A DNA stretch of 64,000 bases from Pseudomonas umsongensis (lineage in GTDB: Bacteria > Pseudomonadota > Gammaproteobacteria > Pseudomonadales > Pseudomonadaceae), in assembly GCF_002236105.1 (NCBI RefSeq), contig NZ_NIWU01000007.1:213582-277581 (forward strand), given 5' to 3'. The notes beneath the pieces are model-generated. The model was not told the origin of the DNA. It searched no databases and saw only the letters and a list, made by a program, of their open reading frames with translations. A program made the position numbers and the translations under genes. Positions 1-8,680 of this stretch are shown in pieces (the first letter of the stretch is position 1; the number at the start of each line of letters is the position of its first letter).

Positions 1-146
1 TCAATACCGCCGAAAACGACGCGGTCAGTGCGCTGATCTCCCTGGGTTACAAGCCGCAGGAAGCCAGCAAGGCGATTTCCGCCATCAAGGAGAAAGGCTT
101 GAGCAGCGAAGACCTGATTCGTCGTGCCCTGAAGGGAATGATCTAA
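1..146 (+). CDS. ruvA: Holliday junction helicase subunit RuvA (C-terminal end, partial)
   Basis: Only the last 47 codons are inside the window, in frame from base 3 to the TAA at 144-146. The translated end (SALISLGYKPQEASKAI... RALKGMI) is the small C-terminal domain III of RuvA, the UBA-like flexible module that contacts RuvB. RuvA tetramers bind four-way junctions and load RuvB for branch migration. The stop is directly followed by the GTG start of ruvB, so the two are co-transcribed and probably translationally coupled. Confidence 0.9.
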   Translation, partial: NTAENDAVSALISLGYKPQEASKAISAIKEKGLSSEDLIRRALKGMI

Positions 147-1208
147 GTGATTGAAGCTGATCGTCTGATCGCTGCCACGGGTGCACCCCGTGATCGCGAG
201 GAAGTCCAGGACCGCGCGATACGTCCCGTCAGCCTGGCCGAATACATCGGCCAGCCGACCGTTCGCGAGCAAATGGAACTGTTCATCCAGGCCGCCCGAG
301 GGCGTAGCGAGTCCCTTGACCACACCTTGATCTTCGGTCCGCCGGGCCTGGGCAAGACTACCTTGGCCAATATCATCGCCCAGGAAATGGGCGTGTCGAT
401 CAAGAGCACGTCGGGGCCGGTCCTCGAGCGTCCAGGCGACCTGGCGGCGTTGCTGACCAACCTTGAGCCACACGATGTGCTGTTCATCGATGAAATCCAT
501 CGTTTGTCGCCGATTGTCGAGGAGGTGCTGTACCCGGCGATGGAGGATTTCCAGCTCGATATCATGATCGGCGAGGGGCCTGCCGCGCGGTCGATCAAGC
601 TTGATTTGCCGCCGTTCACGCTGGTCGGTGCGACCACGCGGGCGGGGATGCTGACCAACCCGCTGCGTGACCGTTTCGGCATCGTCCAGCGCCTGGAGTT
701 CTACAGCAACGCCGACCTGTCGACGATTGTCAGCCGCTCGGCGAACATCCTTGGCTTGCCACTGGATCCGGAAGGCGCTTTTGAAATCGCGCGGCGTGCC
801 CGCGGTACCCCGCGGATCGCCAACCGCTTGCTGCGCCGGGTGCGTGACTTCGCAGAAGTTCGTGCCAAGGGCCATATCACCAAGCCAATCGCCGACCTGG
901 CCCTGAACCTGCTGGATGTCGACGAGCGTGGCTTCGATCACCAGGACCGGCGCCTGTTGCTGACCATGATCGAGAAGTTCGATGGCGGGCCGGTCGGGGT
1001 GGACAGCCTGGCCGCAGCCATCAGCGAAGAGCGCCACACCATTGAAGATGTGCTGGAGCCCTACCTGATCCAGCAGGGCTACATCATGCGTACCCCGCGG
1101 GGCAGGGTAGTGACGCGACATGCGTATCTGCACTTCGGCTTAAACATTCCGTCACGATTGGGCGAGATGCCCGTGGTAGACGAGTTTCCTGATGCCGTGG
1201 ACGATTAA
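147..1208 (+). CDS. ruvB: Holliday junction branch migration ATPase RuvB
   Basis: A 353-residue AAA+ motor, the normal RuvB length, starting at a GTG that abuts the ruvA stop. Walker A (GPPGLGKTT, about residue 68), Walker B (FIDEIHRL, about 117), the sensor 1 stretch GATTRAGML and the arginine-finger region PLRDRFGIV are all present. A winged-helix DNA-binding domain follows, ending with the typical YIMRTPRGR motif. It drives branch migration with RuvA ahead of RuvC resolution during recombination repair. The next gene (ybgC) is 127 bp away and starts the tol-pal cluster. Confidence 0.97.
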   Translation: MIEADRLIAATGAPRDREEVQDRAIRPVSLAEYIGQPTVREQMELFIQAARGRSESLDHTLIFGPPGLGKTTLANIIAQEMGVSIKSTSGPVLERPGDLAALLTNLEPHDVLFIDEIHRLSPIVEEVLYPAMEDFQLDIMIGEGPAARSIKLDLPPFTLVGATTRAGMLTNPLRDRFGIVQRLEFYSNADLSTIVSRSANILGLPLDPEGAFEIARRARGTPRIANRLLRRVRDFAEVRAKGHITKPIADLALNLLDVDERGFDHQDRRLLLTMIEKFDGGPVGVDSLAAAISEERHTIEDVLEPYLIQQGYIMRTPRGRVVTRHAYLHFGLNIPSRLGEMPVVDEFPDAVDD

Positions 1209-1335
1209 TTAACATTGCGAGCTGATTTTTTCGGGCATTGTGTGGTCCCAGGACCGTACTTTTGCGCGAAAGCCGCAGAACATTGAAAAACAGTTGCCTG
1301 GCCGGATTGGCAACCCGAGGAGTAAGCACTAGAGT

Positions 1336-1803
1336 ATGCGCGCGCAAAACGGGCTTGAGCCTTTCGCACATCGTTGTCGCGTTTATTACGAGGACACCGA
1401 TGCGGGCGGCATCGTGTATTACGTCAATTACCTCAAGTTTATGGAACGGGCTCGAACCGAGCGACTGCGAGAGCTGGGCTTTGCCCAATCTTCGCTTGCC
1501 GGGGAGGACCTGTTGTTCGTCGTGCATTCCAGCGAAGCGCGCTATCACGCGCCGGCGCGACTGGACGACGAGCTGCTGGTAAGCGCTGAAGTAGTCGAAT
1601 TGAACCGTGCCAGCCTGCGCTTCAAGCAGCAGGTCAGACGGGCCACCGATGATGTATTGCTCTGTGAAGGGCAGTTTCTGGTGGCCTGTGTGCGCACTGA
1701 AAGTTTAAAACCCCGGGCCATTCCCGAAGCTCTACGAGCGGCCTTTGTCGCCGTGAGCGGCGCGGGTACACACTCAAAGCAGGAGATAAAGCGTGGAAGC
1801 TAA
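1336..1803 (+). CDS. ybgC: Tol-Pal-associated acyl-CoA thioesterase YbgC
   Basis: A 155-residue hotdog-fold thioesterase. The N-terminal motif YYEDTDAGGIVYYVNYL, with the catalytic Asp of the 4-hydroxybenzoyl-CoA thioesterase family, is clear around residues 17-33. It hydrolyses acyl-CoA/ACP thioesters at the inner membrane and is the standard first gene of the tol-pal cluster. The AGGAG before the ATG is about 15 bases away, longer than usual, but the protein start matches the family. The stop overlaps the GTG start of tolQ by 11 bp. Confidence 0.93.
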   Translation: MRAQNGLEPFAHRCRVYYEDTDAGGIVYYVNYLKFMERARTERLRELGFAQSSLAGEDLLFVVHSSEARYHAPARLDDELLVSAEVVELNRASLRFKQQVRRATDDVLLCEGQFLVACVRTESLKPRAIPEALRAAFVAVSGAGTHSKQEIKRGS

Positions 1804-2488
1804 CGTCGTCGACCATTCCTCCATGTGGAGCCTGGTCAGCAATGCCAGTATCGTGGTGCAACTGGTAATGCTGACCCTGGTAGCCGCATCGGTGACCTCA
1901 TGGATCATGATCTTTCAGCGCAGCAACCTGCTGCGTGCCGGTCGACGCGCCCTGGAGAGCTTCGAAGAGCGCTTCTGGTCGGGTATCGACCTGTCCAAAC
2001 TCTACCGCCAGGCGGGTAGCAACCCGGACCCGGATTCCGGCGTCGAACAAATCTTCCGTGCTGGCTTCAAGGAATTCTCCCGTTTGCGCCAGCAGCCAGG
2101 CGTTGACCCGGAAGCGGTCATGGAAGGCGTGGCCCGTGCCATGCGCGTTGCCATTTCCCGCGAAGAAGAAAAGCTCGAGCAGAGCCTGCCGTTCCTCGCC
2201 ACCGTCGGTTCCGTGAGCCCGTATATCGGTCTGTTCGGTACCGTCTGGGGCATCATGAACTCCTTCCGTGGCCTGGCAACTGCCCAGCAAGCCACCCTGG
2301 CCACTGTTGCACCGGGTATCGCCGAGGCCCTGATCGCCACCGCGATCGGTCTGTTCGCCGCCATTCCAGCCGTTATCGCTTACAACCGTTTTGCTGCCCG
2401 CAGCGAAACCTTGCTGGGCCGTTACTACACCTTCGCCGATGAATTCCAGGCGATCCTGCACCGCAAAGTGCACACCAGCGAAGAATAA
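1793..2488 (+). CDS. tolQ: Tol-Pal system inner-membrane motor protein TolQ
   Basis: A 231-residue MotA/TolQ/ExbB proton-channel protein starting at GTG inside the end of ybgC. TM1 is near residues 18-40. A large cytoplasmic loop contains the amphipathic EEEKLEQSLPFLATVGSVSPYIGLFGTV region. TM2 and TM3 follow, with the conserved GIAEALIATAIGLFAAIPA stretch (about 170-190). With TolR it uses the proton motive force to energise TolA during outer-membrane constriction. tolR begins 14 bp after the stop. Confidence 0.96.
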   Translation: MEANVVDHSSMWSLVSNASIVVQLVMLTLVAASVTSWIMIFQRSNLLRAGRRALESFEERFWSGIDLSKLYRQAGSNPDPDSGVEQIFRAGFKEFSRLRQQPGVDPEAVMEGVARAMRVAISREEEKLEQSLPFLATVGSVSPYIGLFGTVWGIMNSFRGLATAQQATLATVAPGIAEALIATAIGLFAAIPAVIAYNRFAARSETLLGRYYTFADEFQAILHRKVHTSEE

Positions 2489-2502
2489 GCAGGTAATTCC
2501 CA

Positions 2503-2964
2503 ATGGCTTTAATCGCTCGAGCTCGCAAAAAGCGCAAGCCGGTCGCCGAGATGAACGTGGTGCCCTACATCGACGTGATGTTGGTGCTGCTGGTCATCTT
2601 CATGGTGACCGCGCCAATGCTCAATCAGGGCGTGAAAGTTGATCTGCCCAAGGTTTCCAGCGAAGCCTTGCCGCAGGACAACAACACCCAGGTCCTGACC
2701 ATTTCGATCAAGGCTGACAAGACCTACTACTGGAACCTTGGCAGCGAAGTCGATACAGAGAAGCAACAAGACCGCGCCATGACCCTGCCGCAGATGACTG
2801 ACGCGGTGACCAAGATCATTCGCGTGGGCAACGAAGGCGGCAAGCGTACCCAGGTCTTCATTCGTGGCGACAAGAGCGTCGACTACGGGTCTGTCATGGG
2901 CGCGATGGGCGGGTTGCAGAAAGCCGGCGTCGGTAATGTTGGCTTGATTACCGAGGCGCCCTGA
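2503..2964 (+). CDS. tolR: Tol-Pal system protein TolR
   Basis: A 153-residue ExbD/TolR protein with a short cytoplasmic N-terminus (KKRKPVAEMNVVPYIDVMLVLLVIFMV). The single membrane segment carries the conserved proton-pathway aspartate in PYIDVMLVLL (about residue 24). The periplasmic domain completes the protein. It partners TolQ in the motor that moves TolA. Its TGA stop shares a base with the ATG of tolA (ATGA-type junction at 2962-2966), indicating coupled translation. Confidence 0.96.
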   Translation: MALIARARKKRKPVAEMNVVPYIDVMLVLLVIFMVTAPMLNQGVKVDLPKVSSEALPQDNNTQVLTISIKADKTYYWNLGSEVDTEKQQDRAMTLPQMTDAVTKIIRVGNEGGKRTQVFIRGDKSVDYGSVMGAMGGLQKAGVGNVGLITEAP

Positions 2965-4061
2965 TGCAGCAACAGCGAGAGCCGTCCGCCTCGGAAAGCT
3001 ACTTCTGGCCTAGTGTCTGGGCGATTGGCTTGCACGTGCTGGTGTTCGGCATGCTGTTTGTCAGTTTTGCCTTCACTCCGGAGTTGCCGCCGGCCAAGCC
3101 GATTGTCCAGGCGACCCTGTACCAGTTGAAATCGAAAAGTCAGGCAACCACCCAGACCAATCAGAAGATTGCGGGTGAGGCGAAGAAATCCGCCGCGCGC
3201 CAGACCGAAGTCGAGCAGTTGGAACAGAAGAAGGTCGAACAGGAAGCGGTGAAGGCTGCGGAACAAAAGAAAGAAGAAGCGGCTCAAAAGGCCGAGGAAG
3301 CCAAGAAGGCCGACGAGTCGAAGAAAGCTGAAGAGGCGAAGAAGGCTGACGAGGCCAAGAAGGCCGACGAAGCCAAGAAAGCCGATGAAGCGAAGAAGAC
3401 CGCCGAAGCCAAGAAGGCAGAAGAGAAACAATTGGCTGATATAGCCAAGAAGAAAGCGGAAGAAGAAGCCAAGAAGGCTGCTGAAGAAGAGGCCAAGAAA
3501 GCGGCCGCTGAAGAAGCGAAGAAAAAGGTCGTCGAAGACGCGAAGAAGAAAGCCGCTGAAGACGCCAAGAAGAAAGCTGAAGCTGAAGAGGCGAAGAAGA
3601 AAGTCGCCGAAGAAGCGAAGAAGAAAGCTGCTGCCGATGCTGCGAAGAAGAAAGCGCAGGATGCGGCGCGTAAATCCGCCGAAGACAAGAAGGCCCAGGC
3701 CTTGGCAGATTTGCTTTCCGACACGCCTCAGCGTCAGCAGGCCTTGGCGGATGAGCAGGGCGACGAAGTCGCCGGCAGCTTCGATGATCTGATTCGATTG
3801 CGTGCAGCGGAAGGCTGGGCTCGTCCACCTTCGGCCCGCAAAGGCATGACGGTTCAGCTGCAAATCGGCATGTTGCCGGACGGTACGGTGACTTCGGTCA
3901 AGGTGCTCAAGTCCAGTGGCGACGGTCCGTTTGACGCTTCAGCCGTAGCGGCAGTGAAGAATATTGGACGTTTGACAGAAATGCAGGGAATGAAGCCGAG
4001 CGATTTTGCTCCGTATCGTTCATTCAAGATGACATTCACACCTGAGGATCTAGCCCCGTGA
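2964..4061 (+). CDS. tolA: Cell envelope integrity protein TolA
   Basis: A 365-residue protein of the usual three-part TolA design. An N-terminal anchor helix spans about residues 15-37 (VWAIGLHVLVFGMLFVSF). A long Ala/Lys/Glu-rich helical stalk runs from about 65 to 245 with many EEAKK/ADEAKK repeats. The C-terminal TolAIII domain (about 275-365) binds Pal and TolB. It transmits TolQR energy to the outer membrane. The stalk gives a long open frame on the opposite strand, which is a codon-bias shadow. The stop overlaps the tolB start by 4 bp. Confidence 0.95.
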   Translation: MQQQREPSASESYFWPSVWAIGLHVLVFGMLFVSFAFTPELPPAKPIVQATLYQLKSKSQATTQTNQKIAGEAKKSAARQTEVEQLEQKKVEQEAVKAAEQKKEEAAQKAEEAKKADESKKAEEAKKADEAKKADEAKKADEAKKTAEAKKAEEKQLADIAKKKAEEEAKKAAEEEAKKAAAEEAKKKVVEDAKKKAAEDAKKKAEAEEAKKKVAEEAKKKAAADAAKKKAQDAARKSAEDKKAQALADLLSDTPQRQQALADEQGDEVAGSFDDLIRLRAAEGWARPPSARKGMTVQLQIGMLPDGTVTSVKVLKSSGDGPFDASAVAAVKNIGRLTEMQGMKPSDFAPYRSFKMTFTPEDLAP

Positions 4062-5359
4062 GAAACCTCCTTCGAGGAATGCTCGTCGTGATCTGCTGCA
4101 TGGCAGGGATCGCGATGGCAGATGAGAAAAACATTCTGGTCACCAGCGGCAGCGATCGGGCTACTCCGATTGCAGTCGTGCCGTTCGGCAACCAGGGCGG
4201 CAGCGTGCTGCCGGACGACATGGCGGAAATCATCGGTAACGACCTGCGCAACTCGGGTTACTACTCGCCGATTCCAAAACAGAACATGATCAGCCAGCCA
4301 AGCCAGGCGAGCGAAATCATCTTCCGTGACTTCAAGGCGCTGGGCGCCCAGTACGTCATGGTCGGCAGCATTGCGCCAGCGGGCGGTCGCCTGCAGGTTC
4401 AATACGCCTTGTTCAACGTCGCCACCGAGCAACAAGTGCTCACCGGCAGCGTGTCGGGCAGCGTCGATCAGTTGCGCGACATGTCGCACTACATCGCCGA
4501 CCAGTCGTTCGAAAAACTCACCGGTATCAAGGGTGCGTTCTCGACTCGCCTGCTGTACGTGACGGCCGAGCGCTTCTCCGAAAAGAACACCCGTTACACG
4601 CTGCAGCGTTCGGACTATGACGGTGCCCGTGCCGTGACCCTGCTGCAATCGCGCGAGCCGATCCTGTCGCCGCGTTTCGCCCCCGATGGCAAGCGTATCG
4701 CCTACGTCTCGTTCGAGCAGAAGCGTCCGCGCATTTTCATGCAGAACATCGACACCGGTCGCCGTGAGCAGATCACCAACTTCGAAGGCCTGAACGGCGC
4801 GCCAGCCTGGTCGCCGGATGGCAATCGCCTGGCATTCGTATTGTCCAAGGACGGTAACCCGGACATCTACGTGATGAACCTGGGCTCGCGCCAGATCAGT
4901 CGCGTTACCAACGGCCAGGGCATCAACACCGAACCGTTCTGGGGCAAGGATGGTTCGACCATCTACTTCACCTCCGACCGTGGCGGCAAACCGCAGATCT
5001 ACAAGACCAGCGTGGGTGGCGGTGGTGCCGAGCGCGTGACTTTCGTCGGTAACTACAACGCCAACCCTAAGCTGTCGGCTGATGAAAAGACCCTGGTGAT
5101 GATCCATCGTCAGGAAGGTTTCACCAATTTCAAGGTGGCGGCCCAGGATTTGCAACGCGGTAGCGTAAAAATCCTCACTGATAGCACTCTGGACGAGTCG
5201 CCCACTGTCGCGCCCAACGGCACCATGGTAATCTACGCCACCCGCCAGCAGGGCCGGGGAGTCTTGATGCTCGTGTCTATCAATGGACGCGTAAGGCTCC
5301 CGCTTCCTACCGCTCAAGGCGAAGTCAGAGAACCTTCCTGGTCCCCTTACCTGAACTGA
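4058..5359 (+). CDS. tolB: Tol-Pal system periplasmic protein TolB
   Basis: A 433-residue periplasmic protein. The GTG start overlaps the tolA stop. A signal peptide ends at AMA-DEK (about residue 21). The N-terminal alpha/beta domain (about 25-165) is followed by a six-bladed beta-propeller built of PD40 repeats, visible as SPRFAPDGKRIAY, APAWSPDGNRLAF, EPFWGKDGSTIYF and EPSWSP. TolB binds Pal and TolA in the periplasm. pal lies 52 bp downstream with its own good ribosome site. Confidence 0.96.
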   Translation: MRNLLRGMLVVICCMAGIAMADEKNILVTSGSDRATPIAVVPFGNQGGSVLPDDMAEIIGNDLRNSGYYSPIPKQNMISQPSQASEIIFRDFKALGAQYVMVGSIAPAGGRLQVQYALFNVATEQQVLTGSVSGSVDQLRDMSHYIADQSFEKLTGIKGAFSTRLLYVTAERFSEKNTRYTLQRSDYDGARAVTLLQSREPILSPRFAPDGKRIAYVSFEQKRPRIFMQNIDTGRREQITNFEGLNGAPAWSPDGNRLAFVLSKDGNPDIYVMNLGSRQISRVTNGQGINTEPFWGKDGSTIYFTSDRGGKPQIYKTSVGGGGAERVTFVGNYNANPKLSADEKTLVMIHRQEGFTNFKVAAQDLQRGSVKILTDSTLDESPTVAPNGTMVIYATRQQGRGVLMLVSINGRVRLPLPTAQGEVREPSWSPYLN

Positions 5360-5411
5360 CGCGGCGCTATACGTTGTACTTAACACACTGGGGTTCATTA
5401 GGAGTTTCACG

Positions 5412-5909
5412 ATGGAAATGCTGAAGTTTGGTAAATTTGCTGCGCTGGCACTGGCCATGGCTGTAGCTGTAGGTTGCTCGTCCAAAGGCGGCGACAATGC
5501 CGGTGAAGGCGCGGTAGATCCAAACGCTGGTTACGGCGCAAACACTGGTGCAGTTGACGGCTCCCTGAGCGAAGAAGCTGCACTGCGCGCTATCACCACT
5601 TTCTACTTCGAATACGACAGTTCGGACCTGAAGCCAGAAGCCATGCGCGCTCTGGACGTTCACGCCAAAGACCTGAAAGCAAACGGCGCTCGCGTTGTTC
5701 TGGAAGGCAACACCGACGAACGTGGTACTCGTGAGTACAACATGGCACTGGGCGAGCGTCGTGCGAAAGCCGTTCAGCGCTACCTGGTACTGCAAGGTGT
5801 TTCCCCAGCTCAGCTGGAACTGGTTTCCTACGGCGAAGAGCGTCCAGTTGCTACCGGCAACGACGAGCAGTCCTGGGCTCAAAACCGTCGCGTCGAACTG
5901 CGTAAGTAA
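5412..5909 (+). CDS. pal: Peptidoglycan-associated lipoprotein Pal
   Basis: A 165-residue outer-membrane lipoprotein. The signal peptide ends in a lipobox (AVAVGC, Cys at about residue 22), followed by a Gly/Asn-rich linker. A C-terminal OmpA-like domain has the peptidoglycan-binding motif TDERGTREYNMALGERRA. It anchors the outer membrane to peptidoglycan and receives the Tol energy input. The ribosome site AGGAG (5400-5404) is well placed. cpoB follows after 6 bp. Confidence 0.97.
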   Translation: MEMLKFGKFAALALAMAVAVGCSSKGGDNAGEGAVDPNAGYGANTGAVDGSLSEEAALRAITTFYFEYDSSDLKPEAMRALDVHAKDLKANGARVVLEGNTDERGTREYNMALGERRAKAVQRYLVLQGVSPAQLELVSYGEERPVATGNDEQSWAQNRRVELRK

Positions 5910-5915
5910 TTCGTC

Positions 5916-6761
5916 ATGCGAACGTGCCGTCGTGCTGTAACTGTCCTGGCTCTCAGTCTCGCGCCGCTTGCGGCGTGGGCTGCGGTTCCTGTGGTCGAAA
6001 ACGATTCCGGCTATAACAATAGCGGGACCAGTTATCCGCCTGCAGGTTACGGTACGAACGGCGCCTATGCCGGGGGAGGGGTTTCGGCCCCTGTCTCGGC
6101 ACAGGGCGAGCTGTTCAACCAACTGCAATCAATGCAGCAACAGATCGAGCGCCAGCAAGGTGCGATCGAGGTTCTGCAAAATGATGTAGCGCGCATGAAG
6201 CAGGAAAGCCTGGAGCGATACCAGGATCTTGATCGGCGCATAGGAACCGGCGTTGCACCAGCCGCGACTCCTGAGAATTCTTCCACCGGTGGCGATTTGA
6301 ATGCCCCTGGTGCAGCAGCTGGCGCAGCTGCAGGTGCGGGAGCGGCTGCCGCTCAAGCACCCGCCGCGGGTAGCGAGCCGGCAGATCCGGCGAAGGAAAA
6401 GCTCTATTACGACGCTGCCTTCGACCTGATCAAGGCCAAGGACTTCGACAAGGCCAGCCAGGCTTTTGCCGCTTTCCTGCGCAAGTACCCGAACAGCCAG
6501 TACGCAGGCAATGCCCAGTACTGGTTGGGCGAAGTGAACCTGGCCAAAGGCGATCTGCAAGGTGCGGGTCAGGCATTTGCCAAGGTTTCGCAACTGTACC
6601 CCAAGCACGCCAAAGTGCCTGACTCGCTGTACAAGCTCGCTGATGTAGAACGCCGCCTGGGTCATCCCGACAAGGTAAAAGGCATTTTGCAACAAGTTGT
6701 GTCGCAGTACCCGGGCACTTCCGCCGCTCAGCTGGCCCAGCGTGACTTGCAAAAAATGTAA
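5916..6761 (+). CDS. cpoB: Cell division coordinator CpoB (YbgF)
   Basis: A 281-residue periplasmic protein with a Sec signal peptide (cleavage after AWA, about residue 23). A trimerising coiled coil spans about residues 66-110 (QLQSMQQQIERQQ...). An Ala/Gly/Pro-rich linker leads to C-terminal TPR repeats (about 155-281). CpoB links Tol-Pal to peptidoglycan synthesis at the septum. It is the last gene of the tol-pal operon, followed by a strong terminator. Confidence 0.94.
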   Translation: MRTCRRAVTVLALSLAPLAAWAAVPVVENDSGYNNSGTSYPPAGYGTNGAYAGGGVSAPVSAQGELFNQLQSMQQQIERQQGAIEVLQNDVARMKQESLERYQDLDRRIGTGVAPAATPENSSTGGDLNAPGAAAGAAAGAGAAAAQAPAAGSEPADPAKEKLYYDAAFDLIKAKDFDKASQAFAAFLRKYPNSQYAGNAQYWLGEVNLAKGDLQGAGQAFAKVSQLYPKHAKVPDSLYKLADVERRLGHPDKVKGILQQVVSQYPGTSAAQLAQRDLQKM

Positions 6762-6784
6762 TGGCTGCTTGACCCGTTTCGAAG

Positions 6785-6811
6785 AAACCCGCGCTTGTCG
6801 CGGGTTTTTTC
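6785..6811 (+). terminator. Rho-independent terminator of the tol-pal operon
   Basis: A 9-bp stem (AAACCCGCG / CGCGGGTTT) with a 5-base loop is followed by a T run, 24 bp after the cpoB stop. Confidence 0.9.
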
Positions 6812-6919
6812 GTTAGAATTCACCCCCATTTTCTGAAACACGCTTTTTGGGGCCTGCGCATTGCCGGGGTTCCTTGAAGTGCCTGACGGAGGCGGACAGC
6901 CTGTTTAGCTGTTACGCCC

Positions 6920-7576
6920 GTGGCGACTATGCAAGACACATTGAGAATTACCGAAGTTTTCTACTCGTTGCAGGGGGAAACGCGGACTGCTGGCCTGCCC
7001 ACTGTTTTTGTGCGCCTGACCGGTTGCCCTCTGCGTTGCCAGTACTGCGACAGCGCCTACGCATTCACGGGTGGGACCCTTCGCACCCTTGACGATATCC
7101 TCGAGCAGGTAGCCGGCTTTCGGCCGCGTTACGTCTGTGTCACCGGTGGCGAGCCCCTGGCCCAGCCCAATGCCATTCCATTGCTCAAGCGCTTGTGCGA
7201 TGCCGGTTACGAAGTGTCACTGGAAACCAGTGGCTCCATTGATATCTCGGCGGTAGATTCCCGGGTCAGTCGCGTTGTCGACCTGAAAACCCCGGGTTCG
7301 AAGGAAGCGCACCGCAATCGCTATGAAAACATCGAGCTGCTGACGCCCAACGATCAGGTGAAGTTTGTCATCTGCTCGCGTGAAGACTATGACTGGTCCG
7401 TGTCCAAGCTGATCCAGTACGGTCTGGACCAGCGTGCCGGCGAAGTCCTGTTTTCGCCAAGCCACCACGATCTCAATGCGCGAGACCTGGCGGACTGGGT
7501 GGTGGCGGACAACCTGCCAGTGCGTCTGCAATTGCAGCTGCACAAATATCTTTGGAATGACGAGCCGGGGCGCTGA
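6920..7576 (+). CDS. queE: 7-carboxy-7-deazaguanine synthase QueE
   Basis: A radical-SAM enzyme of 218 residues from the GTG at 6920. A second in-frame start, ATG at 6929, gives 215 residues beginning MQDTLRITEVFYSLQGE and may be the true one; neither has a strong ribosome site. The cluster-binding motif is CPLRCQYC (CX3CX2C, about residue 32), and the GGEP motif follows near 76. It converts 6-carboxytetrahydropterin to 7-carboxy-7-deazaguanine in preQ0/queuosine synthesis. queC starts 1 bp after its stop. Confidence 0.94.
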   Translation: MATMQDTLRITEVFYSLQGETRTAGLPTVFVRLTGCPLRCQYCDSAYAFTGGTLRTLDDILEQVAGFRPRYVCVTGGEPLAQPNAIPLLKRLCDAGYEVSLETSGSIDISAVDSRVSRVVDLKTPGSKEAHRNRYENIELLTPNDQVKFVICSREDYDWSVSKLIQYGLDQRAGEVLFSPSHHDLNARDLADWVVADNLPVRLQLQLHKYLWNDEPGR

Positions 7577-7577
7577 A

Positions 7578-8270
7578 ATGACTGAACCACTCAACACTGC
7601 CGAAAAACGCGCGGTCATCCTGTTGTCCGGTGGCCTGGACTCGGCAACCGTCGTGGCCATGGCGCGTGCCGAAGGCTATAGCTGCTACACCATGAGCTTC
7701 GACTACGGCCAGCGCTCTCACGCCGAACTGTACGCCGCCGAACGCGTTGCCCGCGACCTGGGTGTGGTCGAGCACAAGGTCATCGGCCTTAACCTGAACG
7801 GAATGGGCGGCTCGGCGCTGACCGACACCAGCATCGATATCCCGGAAGAGTTGGGCGAGGGCATTCCGGTGACTTACGTGCCTGCGCGTAACACGGTATT
7901 CCTGTCCCTGGCGTTGGGCTGGGCGGAAGTGCTCGGTGCGCGGGATATCTTCATCGGCGTCAACGCGGTGGATTACTCCGGTTACCCGGATTGCCGTCCC
8001 GAGTTCATCGAATCGTTCGAGCGCATGGCCAATCTGGCGACCAAGGCAGGCGTGGAAGGCAATGGCTTCCGGATTCAGGCGCCGCTGCAAAACCTCAGCA
8101 AGGCACAGATCGTCCAGGCAGGTGTGAAGCTTGGCGTGAACTACGGCCTGACCGTTTCCTGCTACCAGGCCGACGATAACGGCCGTGCCTGCGGCAAGTG
8201 CGACAGCTGCCGACTGCGTGCAGAAGGCTTTGCGGCGGCCGGAATCAGCGACCCAACACCTTATTTTTGA
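7578..8270 (+). CDS. queC: 7-cyano-7-deazaguanine synthase QueC
   Basis: A 230-residue ATP-dependent preQ0 synthase. The frame is open further upstream, but the ATG at 7578, one base after the queE stop, gives the family N-terminus (KRAVILLSGGLDSAT with the PP-loop SGGLDS). A C-terminal zinc site is visible (SCYQADDNGRACGKCDSC). It makes preQ0 from the QueE product for tRNA queuosine modification. Confidence 0.95.
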   Translation: MTEPLNTAEKRAVILLSGGLDSATVVAMARAEGYSCYTMSFDYGQRSHAELYAAERVARDLGVVEHKVIGLNLNGMGGSALTDTSIDIPEELGEGIPVTYVPARNTVFLSLALGWAEVLGARDIFIGVNAVDYSGYPDCRPEFIESFERMANLATKAGVEGNGFRIQAPLQNLSKAQIVQAGVKLGVNYGLTVSCYQADDNGRACGKCDSCRLRAEGFAAAGISDPTPYF

Positions 8271-8288
8271 ATTATTTTAAAATAGGTG

Positions 8289-8316
8289 TTGAATAGTCCT
8301 TAAAAATCAGTATTAT
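8289..8316 (+). promoter_or_regulatory. Sigma-70 promoter for tRNA-Lys
   Basis: TTGAAT (8289-8294), a 16-bp spacer and TATTAT (8311-8316) lie 17 bp before the mature tRNA 5' end. Confidence 0.65.
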
Positions 8317-8333
8317 ACGCGCCACCACACAGC

Positions 8334-8409
8334 GGGTCGTTAGCTCAGTTGGTAGAGCAGTTGGCTTTTAACCAATTGGTCGTAGGTTCGAATCCCACAC
8401 GACCCACCA
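8334..8409 (+). tRNA. tRNA-Lys (TTT)
   Basis: A 76-nt cloverleaf. The acceptor pairs GGGTCGT with ACGACCC, the anticodon loop CTTTTAA reads TTT, the T-arm is GTAGG-TTCGAAT-CCCAC, and CCA is encoded. It sits directly downstream of queC, a conserved position in Pseudomonas. Confidence 0.97.
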
Positions 8410-8424
8410 TTTTTGGCGGTTTAG

Positions 8425-8471
8425 AAAATCCGGAAGGCCCACGCAAGTGAGGATTTCCGGGTTTTTTTTTG
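8425..8471 (+). terminator. Probable terminator after tRNA-Lys
   Basis: A short stem (AAATCC 8426-8431 with GGATTT 8451-8456) with a long loop is followed by CCGGG and a run of nine to ten T. The stem is weak but the T run is strong. Confidence 0.45.
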
Positions 8472-8680
8472 CCTGCGATTTAACGCTCGCCTGTTCCTTT
8501 GCTGCACTGCAGGGCGCAGGTCAGAATCATCTTTTGCATCCTGCCGATATTCTGTAGCCTTGCGCAGCTTCAACGCTGTCCGTGCCTGATCAATACTCAC
8601 TTTCCCGGCGGTACCCTGTTGGGTCCGGAGCCGGGTGTATACTCGACTTTCGCGCGAATGCGCCTGCAGGTCTTGCGAAC

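Noticed and set aside
6835..6919. preQ1 riboswitch before queE
   Set aside because: The leader has some GC-rich pairing but no preQ1-I or preQ1-II core that I could align.
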